DNA from: Chitinophaga tropicalis
GTDB lineage: Bacteria > Bacteroidota > Bacteroidia > Chitinophagales > Chitinophagaceae
DNA length: 64,000 nucleotides
Assembly: GCF_009758205.1 (NCBI RefSeq)
Contig: NZ_WRXN01000002.1
Location: 310,001 to 374,000, forward strand
Reading direction: 5' to 3'
Numbering within the stretch: the stretch's first letter is position 1; each line of letters starts with the position of its first letter. Below are positions 26,117 through 37,200 of this stretch, in pieces. The position numbers and the translations under genes are program-made. The notes under the pieces were generated by a model that saw nothing but the letters and a program-made list of their open reading frames with translations, was not told the origin of the DNA and searched no databases.

Positions 26117-27171
26117 AGTTCTTCTGGAAATATTACTTCCCGGCTCTCTACGGACTGGCCATTTACTCTACCATCCGTCTTTTACTGGATACGGTGACCG
26201 GTATGAAATTCTGGGAAAGACCTCTGTGGCTGAATATTACAGAGGTCCTTTATTGTATAGTAATAGCATACCTGTTCATCTATAGTCAACGTTACCTTTA
26301 CCGTTACTTCGATTCCCGCTGGCCGGACCTGAAAGATCATAAAAAACGGCTGCTAAGGGAATTAACCTATGTATGTCTCTTTTCAATATTATTTCATAAT
26401 GTATTCCTGGTACCGTTGCCAGCCCTGACTGACGATGGCCTGCAATGGTTTGACGTAGCCGATGTAAATGTTATTCCCCTCCTGTATGCGCTGATCTATT
26501 ACGGTGTAAGCAGAAGCAAAACATACCTGGAGGCATATGTAGATAACCGCACAAGGCTGCAGCAGGTCATGAACGACCGGCTGCAGGCAGAACTGAAATT
26601 TTTAAAAGCACAGCTGCACCCTCACTTTATCTTCAATGCTTTAAACACCATCTACTTCCAGATGGATGAAGATGTGAGTGCTGCGAAGAAGAGTGTAGAA
26701 CAATTCTCAGAACTACTGCGTTACCAGCTGTACGATCAGCAGCAGACCGTTTCTGTTCGTCATGAGATACAGTACCTGCATAGCTTCATTAACCTCCAGA
26801 AAGTGAGGGCCTCAGATAAGCTCCAGCTGGACGTCCATTTTGATCCGGAGTTGTATGATCAGCAGGTATATCCATTATTGCTTTTCCCACTGGTTGAGAA
26901 TGCCTTTAAATATGTGGGAGGGGAGTACCGGCTCAGCATACGGGCTACATTAAAAGGAAACAGGATCTGCTTTACAGTGGAAAACAATATACCCGGTAGT
27001 CATGTTCCCCGGAAAGCCGGAGGAATAGGATTGGAAAATCTGAAGCGGCGGCTGGAATTATTATATACTGACAAACATACCTTTACCATAAACAAAACAG
27101 AAAATACATTTAAAGTGGAACTGTCTATACCGGCAGTACCCGTAGCATATCAAATACAGGAAGCGGAATGA
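26113..27171 (+). CDS. LytS-family sensor histidine kinase
   Basis: 352 residues. Four hydrophobic segments in the first 145 residues form a membrane sensor. The His_kinase domain (PF06580 type) carries the phospho-acceptor His171 in LHPHFIFNALNTIYFQM. The C-terminal ATPase domain has PLVENAFKYV and GGIGLENLKRRLELLY motifs. It is the expected partner of the LytTR regulator that starts inside its last codons (4-base overlap). Signal unknown. Confidence 0.92.
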   Translation: MKFFWKYYFPALYGLAIYSTIRLLLDTVTGMKFWERPLWLNITEVLYCIVIAYLFIYSQRYLYRYFDSRWPDLKDHKKRLLRELTYVCLFSILFHNVFLVPLPALTDDGLQWFDVADVNVIPLLYALIYYGVSRSKTYLEAYVDNRTRLQQVMNDRLQAELKFLKAQLHPHFIFNALNTIYFQMDEDVSAAKKSVEQFSELLRYQLYDQQQTVSVRHEIQYLHSFINLQKVRASDKLQLDVHFDPELYDQQVYPLLLFPLVENAFKYVGGEYRLSIRATLKGNRICFTVENNIPGSHVPRKAGGIGLENLKRRLELLYTDKHTFTINKTENTFKVELSIPAVPVAYQIQEAE

Positions 27172-27875
27172 AGATCAGGTGTATCATTACAGATGACGAG
27201 CCCTATGCAAGAAAAGGTTTGCAGGGATATATTGAGAAAGTAGATTTTCTCTCACTGGAAGGTGTGTGTGAAAGCGCCATAGAGCTGAATACCCTGTTAA
27301 AGCAGCAACAGGCCGATCTGCTTTTCCTGGATATCGAAATGCCCTACCTGTCGGGTATCGAGCTGCTTAAAACACTCAGAAATCCTCCCAAAGTAGTATT
27401 GACAACAGCATATGAAAAGTATGCGATAGACGGTTATGAGCTGGAAGTACTGGATTACCTGCTAAAGCCTATTCCTTTTGAACGCTTTCTCAAAACAGCT
27501 AACAAGGCATTTGACTACTTCAGCTTGCAGCAGCAGGCTACCCCTCAACCTGATTATTTCTTCGTGAAAGCAGATAACAAGCTGGAAAAGATCAGTACTG
27601 CCGATATCCTCGTCATTGAGGCGTTGGAGAACTATATCGCTATTCATATGGCAGACCGTAAAGTGATCACACACCTGACCCTGAAAGCTGTGCAGGAGCG
27701 GCTGCCGGCAGATAAATTCGTACAGCCGCATAAATCTTATCTTGTAGCAGTAGATAAGATCACGGCTATAGAGGGCAATACGCTTAACATCGGTCATTTA
27801 CAGGTACCTGTATCAAAATATCAGAAGGAAGAAGTGATGGAAAAAATTTTAAATAACCGTTTGCTAAAACGTTAA
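27168..27875 (+). CDS. LytTR-type response regulator
   Basis: 235 residues. The receiver domain (about 1-120) has the acidic pair TDDE near the start and phospho-acceptor Asp55 in LFLDIEMPYLSG. The LytTR DNA-binding domain (about 130-235) contains IVIEALENYIAIHM and FVQPHKSYLVAVDKI. Such regulators bind direct repeats near promoters. It is cotranscribed with the LytS kinase and the acyltransferase. Confidence 0.93.
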   Translation: MKIRCIITDDEPYARKGLQGYIEKVDFLSLEGVCESAIELNTLLKQQQADLLFLDIEMPYLSGIELLKTLRNPPKVVLTTAYEKYAIDGYELEVLDYLLKPIPFERFLKTANKAFDYFSLQQQATPQPDYFFVKADNKLEKISTADILVIEALENYIAIHMADRKVITHLTLKAVQERLPADKFVQPHKSYLVAVDKITAIEGNTLNIGHLQVPVSKYQKEEVMEKILNNRLLKR

Positions 27876-27956
27876 AAGAACCCCGCTTTACATTACGCGC
27901 AAAGAAAATCCGTTTCCAAAAACTTAATTTAAACGTATTTTGGGGCTCCTTATGTT

Positions 27957-30900
27957 ATGAAAAACAACAGTATTGTGAAGCCCATACTTATTCTTCTATT
28001 ATTCTGCGCACATATGTCCTACGCACAGGAGCTATACCCTGTGAAGCTTCCTCCTGGTCTCTGGCATAACGAACAACGCATGCTGAGATATCATCCTGAA
28101 GACAGGGATTTCGTGATCACTAACGGTAACAGGCGTTTCACCAGGGCGCTGTATGGTACCAATACCGCCTTCAGGGTAGAAACAGGAGATCTGCCGGAGT
28201 TTGCATTATATATGCCCGGAATGGGAGGGAACCTCAGAACAGGTATTATAAAAGGGAATAATGGCAAATGGCTTACAGCAGCCGGTAACATCACTGCCCG
28301 CTACCGTCCGGGAATGATGATCTATACTATTAAAGACAGCCTGCTGGGAAGCGGGCAGCTGCAACTAACTGTAATGGCTATGGCGCAGCAGGAAGGAATG
28401 ATCATACGCGCATATGCTACCGGTTTTAAAGAAAAAGCTACCCTGGTCTGTGTATTTGGCGGGGCCACAGGAAAAAAGTTCAGCCGGGACGGCGATATGG
28501 GACCTGACCCCGAATCTGTCTATTACCTGCAGGCGGCTAATTGCCGTACCAATAGTTATACCATCAACGGTAATGGCTTTGAACTGTGTTACGGGGATGG
28601 CCGTTCATTAAATGGTACATTTCCATCCACAGCCATCGTTAAAACAGGAGATGCCACTAAGATTGATAATCCGCAGGAAGCGCTCAGTTCTTCTGCAGGA
28701 ACAGCGCCGGTATTAACCATGCAGCTGTCCCTGGAGAATGATAAACCGTATGACTATATAATATACCGCCCGGAAAATAATACTACATTCAGTTCAGCCC
28801 AGCTACCCGCTTTATATGAGGATGCTTTACGGTCACAACGGGAAAAGTTTGAGCGTATCACCATCACCACGCCAGATCCTTACATCAATACCGTCGGAGG
28901 TGCATTATCAGTTGCCGCGGATGCAATATGGGAAGAGCCTTCCTACCTGCATGGCGCTGTTGGCTGGCGGATGCGGCTGAACGGATGGAGAGGGCCATAT
29001 ACAGGAGATGCCCTGGGCTGGCATGACAGGGCGCTTACTCATTTCCGTGCTTATGCCGCATCGCAGGTAAAGGAGCCGGACAGCGCCGCCGTTGTTGCAG
29101 ATACAGCTATGCACCTGGCGCGGAGTAAAGAGAAGCCGGGTATAGGAATGTTCACCACCGGGTATATAAGCCGGGACCCGCTGGGTAAGTCTATCAGGGC
29201 ACATCATTATGATATGAACCTCGTGTACATTGATCAGCTGCTCCGGCATTTTATGTGGACCGGCAGGCTTGCTGAAATGAAAGAATTCTGGCCTGTGCTG
29301 CAATCCCACCTGGCATGGGAGAAACGGAACTTTGATGCTGACGGGGATGGTCTGTACGATGCCTACGCCGCCATCTGGGCCAGCGATGCGTTACAGTACA
29401 GCGGAGGAGGAGTAGCACATTCCTCTGCATATAACTACTTTGCTAATATAAAGGCCGCTGAGATTGCAGGATATATCGGCAAAGACCCTACGCCATATAA
29501 GAAAGAAGCAGAAAAAGTCCGCAATGCCATGAACAATCTCTTATGGCTGAGAGATAAAGGCACTTATGGCGAGTATAAAGACCTGCTGGGTAATAAACTG
29601 ATTCACACATCTCCCGCTATATGGACCATCTACCACAGCATTGATTCTGAAGTACCCGATGCTTTCCAGACCTGGCAAAGTCTGCGGTATATAGATAACT
29701 GCATTCCACACATACCTGTACGTGCAACGGGATTGAAAGACAATGGCTACTATACCCTGGCTACTTCCAGCTGGATGCCTTATACATGGTCTCTCAACAA
29801 CGTTGCGCTGGCAGAATCCATGCATACTGCCCTCGCTAACTGGCAAGGCGGCCGGGCCGATGAGGCTTTCCGGCTGTTCAAAAGCGAAGTACTGGCATCT
29901 ATGTACCTGGGTGGCAGCCCCGGTAATTTTGTACAGATATCTCATTATGATGCCAGTCGCGGGGAAGCCTACCGCGATTTCGGAGATCCTGTAGGCATGT
30001 TCTCCAGAGCGCTGATAGAAGGCCTTTTCGGTATACAGCCGGACCTTATGCATCATGTGCTGAATATCAGACCAGGTTTCCCATATGAATGGGACAGTGC
30101 TGCAATCGCCTCCCCGGATATTGACTTCCGGTTTAAGAGAAAGGGGCAGACGGATAGCTATGTTATCAGGCAACGCCTGGGAGGCCTACAAGCGCTACGT
30201 TTCAGCATTATTGCCCGTGCACAGGTAAAAGAGATCACCATCAACGGTAAGAAAACGTCCTGGCATTGCAAAGACAGCGTTGTAGGACATCCGGTCATAG
30301 CATTCACTGCTCCGGCAGATGAGCATTTTGATATACGTATCTCCTGGCAGGGAGCTAAACCAGTTATGCCTCCGGCAGAAAGAAGGTATCAGCCAGGCAC
30401 AGCTTTCTCCGTAGCTTTTAACAATGCAACGATATTAGAAGCCTATGATCCCCAACAGGCATTGCAACATATTCTTATCGGCAAGAACAGGATAACCGCC
30501 GGCATAAAAGCTACCAAAGGCAGCCCCACGTTCTTTCTCAGGATGAAGCAGGGTATGCTTACCTGGTGGATGCCGGTATGTTTCCGCGTAGCAACTCCCG
30601 GGCAACCCGCTAATACGCTTACCGTTATTAAAGGCAATACAGAAACTATAGATCTCAGCGCCTGGTTCAATGATAAAGTGACCAGCATCTTCACTAATAA
30701 ATATCTTTCTCCCCGTCCTCAAAGCACTACTTTACAATTACCCTGGCAGGGAATAGGGGACTGGCCCCGCCCGCATGAGCAACCCGCTATAGATGACAGC
30801 GGATTAAGAAAACTGGCTGGCAGTAAAAACGAGATCAGCTTCCCCAACGGCCTTCGCTTCCGCACTCCCGGCGATGCAGACAGCAGGAATATCCTCTTTA

Positions 30901-31340
30901 CTTCCCAATGGGATAATTACCCAGGGGAAACAAGTATTCCCTTACGAGGCAGCGCCAGTCATATGTGGCTCTTGATGGCAGGTTCTACTAACCCTATGCA
31001 GAGCAGAATGGATAACGGGGCCGTTTATATCGAATATACCGACGGCTCCCGCGATTCCCTGATGCTCTGTAATCCTGATACCTGGTGGCCCATAGAAAAA
31101 GATTATTATGCTGATGGCTTTGCATTTAAACTGGAGAAACCCCGTCCTCCCCGCATACACCTGAAAACAGGAGAACTGGTAACCGGCGATGCCTTTAACG
31201 GCCGTACCATTGAAGGAGGAGCTGCTACCGTGCTTGAGCTTCCTCTAAATCCACAAAAAACATTACGTTCACTACGTCTGAAGACTATTACCAATGATGT
31301 TGTAATTGGGCTAATGGGAGTGACGTTGTTGAGAAAATGA
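27957..31340 (+). CDS. large secreted DUF4450 / glycoside-hydrolase-like protein
   Basis: 1127 residues with a signal peptide (about 1-24, ending HMSYAQ). The first 270 residues match the DUF4450 pattern known from Bacteroides proteins (LYGTNTAFRVETGDLPEFAL, YMPGMGGNL). The central 330-700 region looks like an (alpha/alpha)6-toroid glycosidase, with GWRGPYTGDALGWHD and DADGDGLYDAYAAIWASDA containing candidate acidic catalytic and metal-binding residues. The C-terminal part is beta-rich. Family knowledge supports action on a plant or microbial polysaccharide, but the exact substrate is unknown. It stands alone, with no SusC/D pair beside it. Confidence 0.75.
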   Translation: MKNNSIVKPILILLLFCAHMSYAQELYPVKLPPGLWHNEQRMLRYHPEDRDFVITNGNRRFTRALYGTNTAFRVETGDLPEFALYMPGMGGNLRTGIIKGNNGKWLTAAGNITARYRPGMMIYTIKDSLLGSGQLQLTVMAMAQQEGMIIRAYATGFKEKATLVCVFGGATGKKFSRDGDMGPDPESVYYLQAANCRTNSYTINGNGFELCYGDGRSLNGTFPSTAIVKTGDATKIDNPQEALSSSAGTAPVLTMQLSLENDKPYDYIIYRPENNTTFSSAQLPALYEDALRSQREKFERITITTPDPYINTVGGALSVAADAIWEEPSYLHGAVGWRMRLNGWRGPYTGDALGWHDRALTHFRAYAASQVKEPDSAAVVADTAMHLARSKEKPGIGMFTTGYISRDPLGKSIRAHHYDMNLVYIDQLLRHFMWTGRLAEMKEFWPVLQSHLAWEKRNFDADGDGLYDAYAAIWASDALQYSGGGVAHSSAYNYFANIKAAEIAGYIGKDPTPYKKEAEKVRNAMNNLLWLRDKGTYGEYKDLLGNKLIHTSPAIWTIYHSIDSEVPDAFQTWQSLRYIDNCIPHIPVRATGLKDNGYYTLATSSWMPYTWSLNNVALAESMHTALANWQGGRADEAFRLFKSEVLASMYLGGSPGNFVQISHYDASRGEAYRDFGDPVGMFSRALIEGLFGIQPDLMHHVLNIRPGFPYEWDSAAIASPDIDFRFKRKGQTDSYVIRQRLGGLQALRFSIIARAQVKEITINGKKTSWHCKDSVVGHPVIAFTAPADEHFDIRISWQGAKPVMPPAERRYQPGTAFSVAFNNATILEAYDPQQALQHILIGKNRITAGIKATKGSPTFFLRMKQGMLTWWMPVCFRVATPGQPANTLTVIKGNTETIDLSAWFNDKVTSIFTNKYLSPRPQSTTLQLPWQGIGDWPRPHEQPAIDDSGLRKLAGSKNEISFPNGLRFRTPGDADSRNILFTSQWDNYPGETSIPLRGSASHMWLLMAGSTNPMQSRMDNGAVYIEYTDGSRDSLMLCNPDTWWPIEKDYYADGFAFKLEKPRPPRIHLKTGELVTGDAFNGRTIEGGAATVLELPLNPQKTLRSLRLKTITNDVVIGLMGVTLLRK

Positions 31341-31381
31341 TCCTGCTTCACCCTGAGAAAATAAAATATCCCGCCCCTCTA

Positions 31382-31414
31382 TTTGCAACTTTGTTGCATA
31401 ATATATTATCTTTG
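31382..31414 (+). promoter_or_regulatory. promoter and overlapping inverted repeat of the metallochaperone gene
   Basis: TTTG (31382-31385), a 21-base spacer and TATCTTTG (31407-31414) match the Bacteroidetes promoter exactly. The inverted repeat TGCAAC-TTT-GTTGCA (31384-31398) overlaps the -33 box, the position of a repressor operator. Given the downstream COG0523 gene, a Zur-like metal repressor is likely (inference). Confidence 0.65.
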
Positions 31415-31436
31415 CTGCACAGCAATAAATAATATA

Positions 31437-32636
31437 ATGACAGACAGACTCCCTGTAACTGTGCTGAGTGGCTTTCTCGGCGCAGGTAAAACTACTTTGC
31501 TCAATCACGTCCTGCACAACAAGGAAGGCCTGAAAGTGGCCGTTATCGTAAACGATATGAGTGAGGTGAACATAGACGCTCAACTCGTAAAAAATGAAAA
31601 CACATTAAACAGAACAGAAGAACGCCTGGTTGAAATGAGCAACGGCTGCATCTGTTGTACATTACGGGAAGACCTGCTGATAGAAGTAGAAAAACTGGCA
31701 AAAGAAAGGAAATTTGATTACCTGCTGATAGAAAGTACAGGCATCAGTGAACCACTGCCGGTTGCGCAGACCTTTACCTACCAGGACGAAGCCAATGGCA
31801 CAGACCTCAGCAAAATTTCCCGCCTGGATACCCTGGTAACAGTAGTTGATTGCTATAATTTCCTCAAAGATTTCAGCAGTATTGAAACATTGCAGGACAG
31901 GGAGATCACTGATATGGAAGAAGATACCCGTACTATCGTGAACCTGTTGACAGACCAGATAGAATTTGCCAATGTCATTATCCTGAATAAGACTGACCTT
32001 GTAAGTAAGGAAGATGTTGGCATGCTACACTCAGTCATACATAAGCTGAATGGGAAAGCACGTATAGTAGAAGCTTCTTTTGGTAAGGTAGAACTGCAAC
32101 ATATACTCAACACACATCTGTTCGACTTTGAAGAAACCAGCCAAAGCGCAGGTTGGATAGAAGAGCTCAATAAATCCCATCATACTCCTGAAACGGAGGA
32201 ATATGGTATCAGCAGTTTTGTATTTCGTAGTCGCCGGCCCTTTCATCCTGAACGTTTCTGGCATTACCTCAATCATCAATGGCATGCTGGCATTATCCGT
32301 AGTAAAGGCCTGTTCTGGCTTGCTTCCCGTCCTGAAGATGCGCTCAACTGGAGCCAGGCCGGTGGTAGCCTGAGAGCAGAAAGAGCAGGCGTATGGTGGA
32401 GCAGCATGCCATACAGGGACAGAATAAGATATGCTTCATTCCTTGACAACAAAGAAGAAATTGAAAGAAGATGGGACAAGCGCTTTGGCGACAGGCAAAA
32501 TGAACTTGTTATTATAGGGCAGGAGCTGGACAAAGGAACTATTATTAATGAACTGGAAGCATGCCTCTGCAATGCAAAAGAAATAGAGATGATGGAAAAA
32601 GGAGTAACATTCAAAGATGAGTTCCCCTTAACGTAA
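31437..32636 (+). CDS. CobW/COG0523-family GTP-dependent metallochaperone
   Basis: 399 residues from the ATG at 31437. The earlier frame start at 31383 lies within the promoter. Walker A is GFLGAGKT at residues 12-19, the metal-binding CxCC motif is C71-I-C73-C74 ([11 protein letters not shown]), and NKTD gives guanine specificity. A C-terminal CobW_C domain covers about 260-370. COG0523 proteins deliver zinc or other metals to client enzymes under limitation and are often Zur-regulated. The inverted repeat over the promoter fits that. It is monocistronic here, with a sigma factor gene 62 bases downstream that has separate function. Confidence 0.92.
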   Translation: MTDRLPVTVLSGFLGAGKTTLLNHVLHNKEGLKVAVIVNDMSEVNIDAQLVKNENTLNRTEERLVEMSNGCICCTLREDLLIEVEKLAKERKFDYLLIESTGISEPLPVAQTFTYQDEANGTDLSKISRLDTLVTVVDCYNFLKDFSSIETLQDREITDMEEDTRTIVNLLTDQIEFANVIILNKTDLVSKEDVGMLHSVIHKLNGKARIVEASFGKVELQHILNTHLFDFEETSQSAGWIEELNKSHHTPETEEYGISSFVFRSRRPFHPERFWHYLNHQWHAGIIRSKGLFWLASRPEDALNWSQAGGSLRAERAGVWWSSMPYRDRIRYASFLDNKEEIERRWDKRFGDRQNELVIIGQELDKGTIINELEACLCNAKEIEMMEKGVTFKDEFPLT

Positions 32637-32698
32637 ACATAACATATCACTAAATATCCCCTTTATAATTTCGCGTCACACTATGCCAGCCAGTTATT

Positions 32699-33301
32699 AT
32701 GAAGCATTTGTCTGACGCGGAATTACTATCACTTGCACAAAATGATAATGAGAAGGCATTTGAAACCATTATGTACAGGTACAATGCTGAACTGTATAAG
32801 TATGTCTGTACACGTATCCGCTCAGAACAGGACACCAGCGATCTGCTGCAGGAAGTGTTCATCTCCTGCTGGAAGAACAGGCATAATATCACTCAGTTAA
32901 AAGGCTACCTGGTACGTGCTGTAAAATATGCCATTATTGACTGGCAGGTAGAGAACAGGAAGCTGCTGGCCCGCCAGGCAATATTAATGGAGAAAGACGA
33001 ACCGGCTGCATTCCCGGTAGAGAACCAGCTGATATCACAGGAGATAAAAGAAGAAATAGAAGCAGAAGTAGCAAAGATGAACGATACTATGCGGCAGGTA
33101 TTTGTGTCCAGTCGCTGGGAATTAAAATCCATCCGTGAAATAGCCCTTGAATACGGTCTTTCCGAGCAGACCGTCAAAAACAACCTTACCCTTGCGCTGA
33201 AGCGCATCCGTCTTCGCCTCAATAATCATTACCTCCCATTACTATACATGCTGGTAACATTAAGTTTACAATTCCTTAACGGTACTACCCCTGCCTTTTG
33301 A
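32699..33301 (+). CDS. FecI-like ECF sigma factor of a SusC/D locus
   Basis: 200 residues. Region 2 contains DLLQEVFISCWKNR and LVRAVKYAIIDW. Region 4 contains ALEYGLSEQTVKNNLTLALKRIRLRL. The last 25 residues are hydrophobic (YLPLLYMLVTLSLQFL), a C-terminal tail seen in many Bacteroidota FecI-like factors. It is followed after 15 bases by a FecR anti-sigma gene, then by an STN-containing SusC and a SusD. It therefore forms the transcriptional output of a signal-transducing uptake system: substrate binding to SusC signals through FecR to this factor. Confidence 0.93.
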   Translation: MKHLSDAELLSLAQNDNEKAFETIMYRYNAELYKYVCTRIRSEQDTSDLLQEVFISCWKNRHNITQLKGYLVRAVKYAIIDWQVENRKLLARQAILMEKDEPAAFPVENQLISQEIKEEIEAEVAKMNDTMRQVFVSSRWELKSIREIALEYGLSEQTVKNNLTLALKRIRLRLNNHYLPLLYMLVTLSLQFLNGTTPAF

Positions 33302-33316
33302 GGACTTTACTGGTGA

Positions 33317-34288
33317 ATGGAAACATCATCAGAAAAAGACGCAATACTGGCGCTTTTAAAAAAATACAGGTCCGGTCAGTGTACACCGGAAGAAAAGGCT
33401 CGTGTTGAGGCCTGGTTCGATTCCTTTGAGGATGGGATTCCGGCAGATCCGGAGATGACGGCTGCAGCCAACAAGGTGATCAGGGCGGTTATGTGGCAAC
33501 TGTTCAACCGCAGGAGGGCCATCAACTATACCCGCCTTGCAGCTGCAGCAAGCATATTATTAATACTTACAGCAGGGCTGTTCTTCTGGCTGAAGAATTA
33601 CAGTCGCACGCCTGCCCCTGATACTTTCGCTGAGATCAGCACCGGCAACGGAGAACGAAAGAAACTGACACTCCCGGACGGTAGTACTCTTTTTATTAAT
33701 GCACATTCTTCCGTTAAGATACCATCCAATTTCGGGGAAGAGCAACGTGAGATATTCCTGTCCGGTCAGGGCACATTCGACGTAGTAAGCAATGAAGCGC
33801 AGCCTTTCATTGTGCATACAGGAAAGGTGCAGACAGTAGTACTGGGTACTTCGTTTGATGTATGTGCCTATCCTGACGATAAAGAACTGCAGGTAGCCGT
33901 ATTGAGCGGAAAAGTAAGGATAGAAAAGAAAACTGATAGCCTCAATGAAATACTGGCTGCTGGTGTAATACAGAACCAGGTGCTGGTGTATAATGAAAAA
34001 CAGGACAGCCATAAGCTGAAGGCCTGTAAGGCAGAAGAAATAGCCGGATGGAGGAATAACAGCTTCTTCTTTGAGCAGGCTTCGCTCGAGGAAATAGCAC
34101 AATTACTGGAAAGACAATACAATGTACATATCATTCTCAGCGGTACAACCAGGAGGTCATGCCGTTATACCCTGCAATTAAAGAATGAAACTTTAGAGAA
34201 TGCCCTGCACCTGTTGTCACAACTGTCAGGTGTTACCTACCAGGTAAATAAAAATGAAATTAAAATCAACATTTCCTCATGCGAGTAG
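33317..34288 (+). CDS. FecR-family anti-sigma factor
   Basis: 323 residues. A cytoplasmic anti-sigma part (1-70) is followed by one membrane helix (about 73-93) and a periplasmic FecR domain (about 105-205, with GNGERKKLTLPDGSTLFINA). The C-terminal DUF4974-like domain (about 255-320, SFFFEQASLEEIAQLLER) is expected to contact the STN domain of the receptor. The end of the gene overlaps the SusC start by 10 bases, so stoichiometric coupling is likely. Confidence 0.95.
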   Translation: METSSEKDAILALLKKYRSGQCTPEEKARVEAWFDSFEDGIPADPEMTAAANKVIRAVMWQLFNRRRAINYTRLAAAASILLILTAGLFFWLKNYSRTPAPDTFAEISTGNGERKKLTLPDGSTLFINAHSSVKIPSNFGEEQREIFLSGQGTFDVVSNEAQPFIVHTGKVQTVVLGTSFDVCAYPDDKELQVAVLSGKVRIEKKTDSLNEILAAGVIQNQVLVYNEKQDSHKLKACKAEEIAGWRNNSFFFEQASLEEIAQLLERQYNVHIILSGTTRRSCRYTLQLKNETLENALHLLSQLSGVTYQVNKNEIKINISSCE

Positions 34289-37200
34289 AATGCAAAGCGC
34301 CAACTTTTTCAAACCGGCAGATGCGCCTGCTGTTATTATGCTTATTATGTAACGTCATGTGCTTCGCCTCCGGGCCACAGCAGCGTAACATTACGGTAGA
34401 GGTCCGCAATGCCCGTATCAGCCTTCATGTCAGGAAGCAGCCGTTAAAGAATGTGTTCCTGCTTATTGAAGAAAAAACGGGATTATCCATAGCCTATAAC
34501 GCAAGTATTGTAAATGCCAAAGAACCTGTCAGCTATGATGCTGACAATGCACCATTGTCTGTCGTACTCCGCGATCTCCTGGAAAACTACCAGGGCACTG
34601 TTAAACAGGTGGATGACAGCCACATCTTCCTTAAACTGGAAAGGAAGAAAGCAGAACCCAAACCGGTTGCAATTGCAGCTGTGCCGGTGGTAATATCCGG
34701 TATAGTAACAGACGAGAACCAGCAGCCTGTTCCCGGTGTAAGCATTTATGAAAAGAATACAAAAAAGAACACCACTACAGACGCTGACGGTAAGTATACT
34801 ATTGCAGTAAACGCCGGAGACGTACTGGTATTCAACTTTATTGGCTACGCCCCGCAGGAAGTGACAGTCACCGGAGAAGGGAAGGTTAATGTGCAGCTGA
34901 AATTGCAGAACAGCCAGCTGAGAGAGGTAGTGGCCATCGGTTACCAGTCAGTGCGCAAAAGCGATGTAACCGGAGCCATTTCCAGTGTCAAAGCCAGTGA
35001 GCTGAACCTCACTTCCCCTTCCGTCGGACAGGCCCTTGTGGGCAAAGTAGCAGGTGTACAGGTATCGCAGGTGAGCGGCGCTCCTTATGCCAGCACCAAA
35101 ATAAGGGTACGCGGTATAGGGTCTATCAACGCAGCTTCCAATCCACTGTATGTAGTGGACGGTTACCCGATGGATAATGATATTTACATCAACCCGGAAG
35201 ATATTGAATCTATAGACATCCTGAAAGATGCGGCATCAGCAGCCATTTACGGCTCCCGTGCAGCAGGTGGCGTGGTACTGATCACCACCAAACGTGGTAA
35301 GGAAGGAAAGGGCAGATTTGAATACGACCTGCAGACCGGCATCAACCAGCTGGCAAAGAAAGTAAAGCTGATGAATGCCGATCAGTTCTCCCAACTCATG
35401 GTAGACGCCCGGAACAACTCTTATCACGACCTGGTAGTCAATACCGGAGGTACCTGGAACGATGCTATGTATTCTGACAACAACGCTGCCCGTATAGCCA
35501 AAGTAGGCAATGCCAATTCTGTCAGCATTGCACCAGATTTTTACGATTTCGCTAACCAGAAGATCATTCCCTCAAAATATAACACAGACTGGCAGGACCT
35601 GCTGTACCGCAATGCCGCCTTTACCCGTCATAACCTGTCTTTCTCAGGTGGCAACAGCAGCGTTAAGTATTACCTGAGCGGTGGTTATCAGAACCAGGAT
35701 GGTATCATTCTCAATACCAGCGTAAAGAAGGTCAACCTTCGTGCAAATATTGACGGACAGGTAAATCCAAAGCTGAAAGTTGGTCTGAACATTTCCTATA
35801 CCAACAACCAGAATAAGGAAACAGAAGAAGGCCGCTGGGACCATAACCCTATCATGGCTGCTTTGCTCATGTTGCCCAGCTACCGCGCATTTGACGACAA
35901 GGGAAAGATAGTGAAGAATGAAGTAGCTGCTTTATCTGCCACTTATGGCTTCAATAGTTTCGAAAATCCGCTGGCGCTGGCAGAAGAGATCAATATCCGC
36001 CGCAGGGGCAATCGTGGTACCTATAACGCCTATGCACAGTACCAGTTGCTGCCATCCCTTTATTTCAAGGCAAACCTCGGCATGGCCAGCTATTCTGAAA
36101 AGTATGATTATTACTATCCTACAAGCCTGAGCAGCGGGGTAAGCGCTCCTTACTCAACCGCATCCAAAGCTGCGGCCAACGCAAAGGCACAGAACTACAG
36201 CAGCCTTGATCAGCTGGGAGAGTTCACCCTTAACTACAGCAAGCAGATCAGGAAACATAAACTGGATGTACTGGCAGGTTATACGGCACAGCAAACAGCT
36301 ACAGATAAACTGCTGGTAAAAGCACAGGGTTTCGAAAATGACCGTGTGCAGGAAATCTCCGCCAAAGGTGCTGATGCGGCCTATTTCACGCTTACCACAG
36401 CAGAGAAAGCCACTTATACATTACTTTCTTACCTGGGCCGTATCAACTACAACTATGACAGCCGTTATTTTGTAACCGCGTCTTTCCGTACAGACGGTTC
36501 CTCACGTTTCGGTCCGCTGAACCGCTGGGGTAATTTCCCGTCAGTAGCTTTGGGCTGGAACATATCCAATGAATCTTTCTATCATGACTGGCTGGGCAAA
36601 CAATCTACCCTGAAACTGCGTGCCAGCTGGGGCCTGAGTGGTAACAACAATATCGGTAATTACAACTCTGCCCAGGTAATGGCTACTCCTACAGGTGTGG
36701 TATTTGGCGGCAACACTGTCAACACCGCCATTTATCCGAATGATGTAAAAGATCCCAAAATTGGCTGGGAATCAACTTCACAGTATAACGCCGGTATTGA
36801 TGTAGGATTACTGAACGGACGCCTGTCTGTTATTGCCAACTATTACCTGAGCTACTCCTACAACCTGCTCTTTAATCAACCTATATCCGGTATTTCCGGC
36901 TCCTCTACCATCCTGACTAACCTGCGTGATTCCAAGATACGTAACAGGGGAGTGGACATACAGCTGGATGCACGCATAATTGATCATAAAGATCTTCGCG
37001 TCAACCTGGCAGGTAATATCTCTGTAAACCGCAATAAGGTGCTGAATATGGGGGGCGCCAGCACTATCATTACGGCTGGTGCAGAACGTTCCTATAAAAC
37101 GCACATCACCCAGGAAGGACAGCCTGTGGGCATGTTCTACGGATTTAAAGTGCTGGGTATAGCAACTGAAGAGAACTACAAAACCGTTGCGCCTTCAGCG

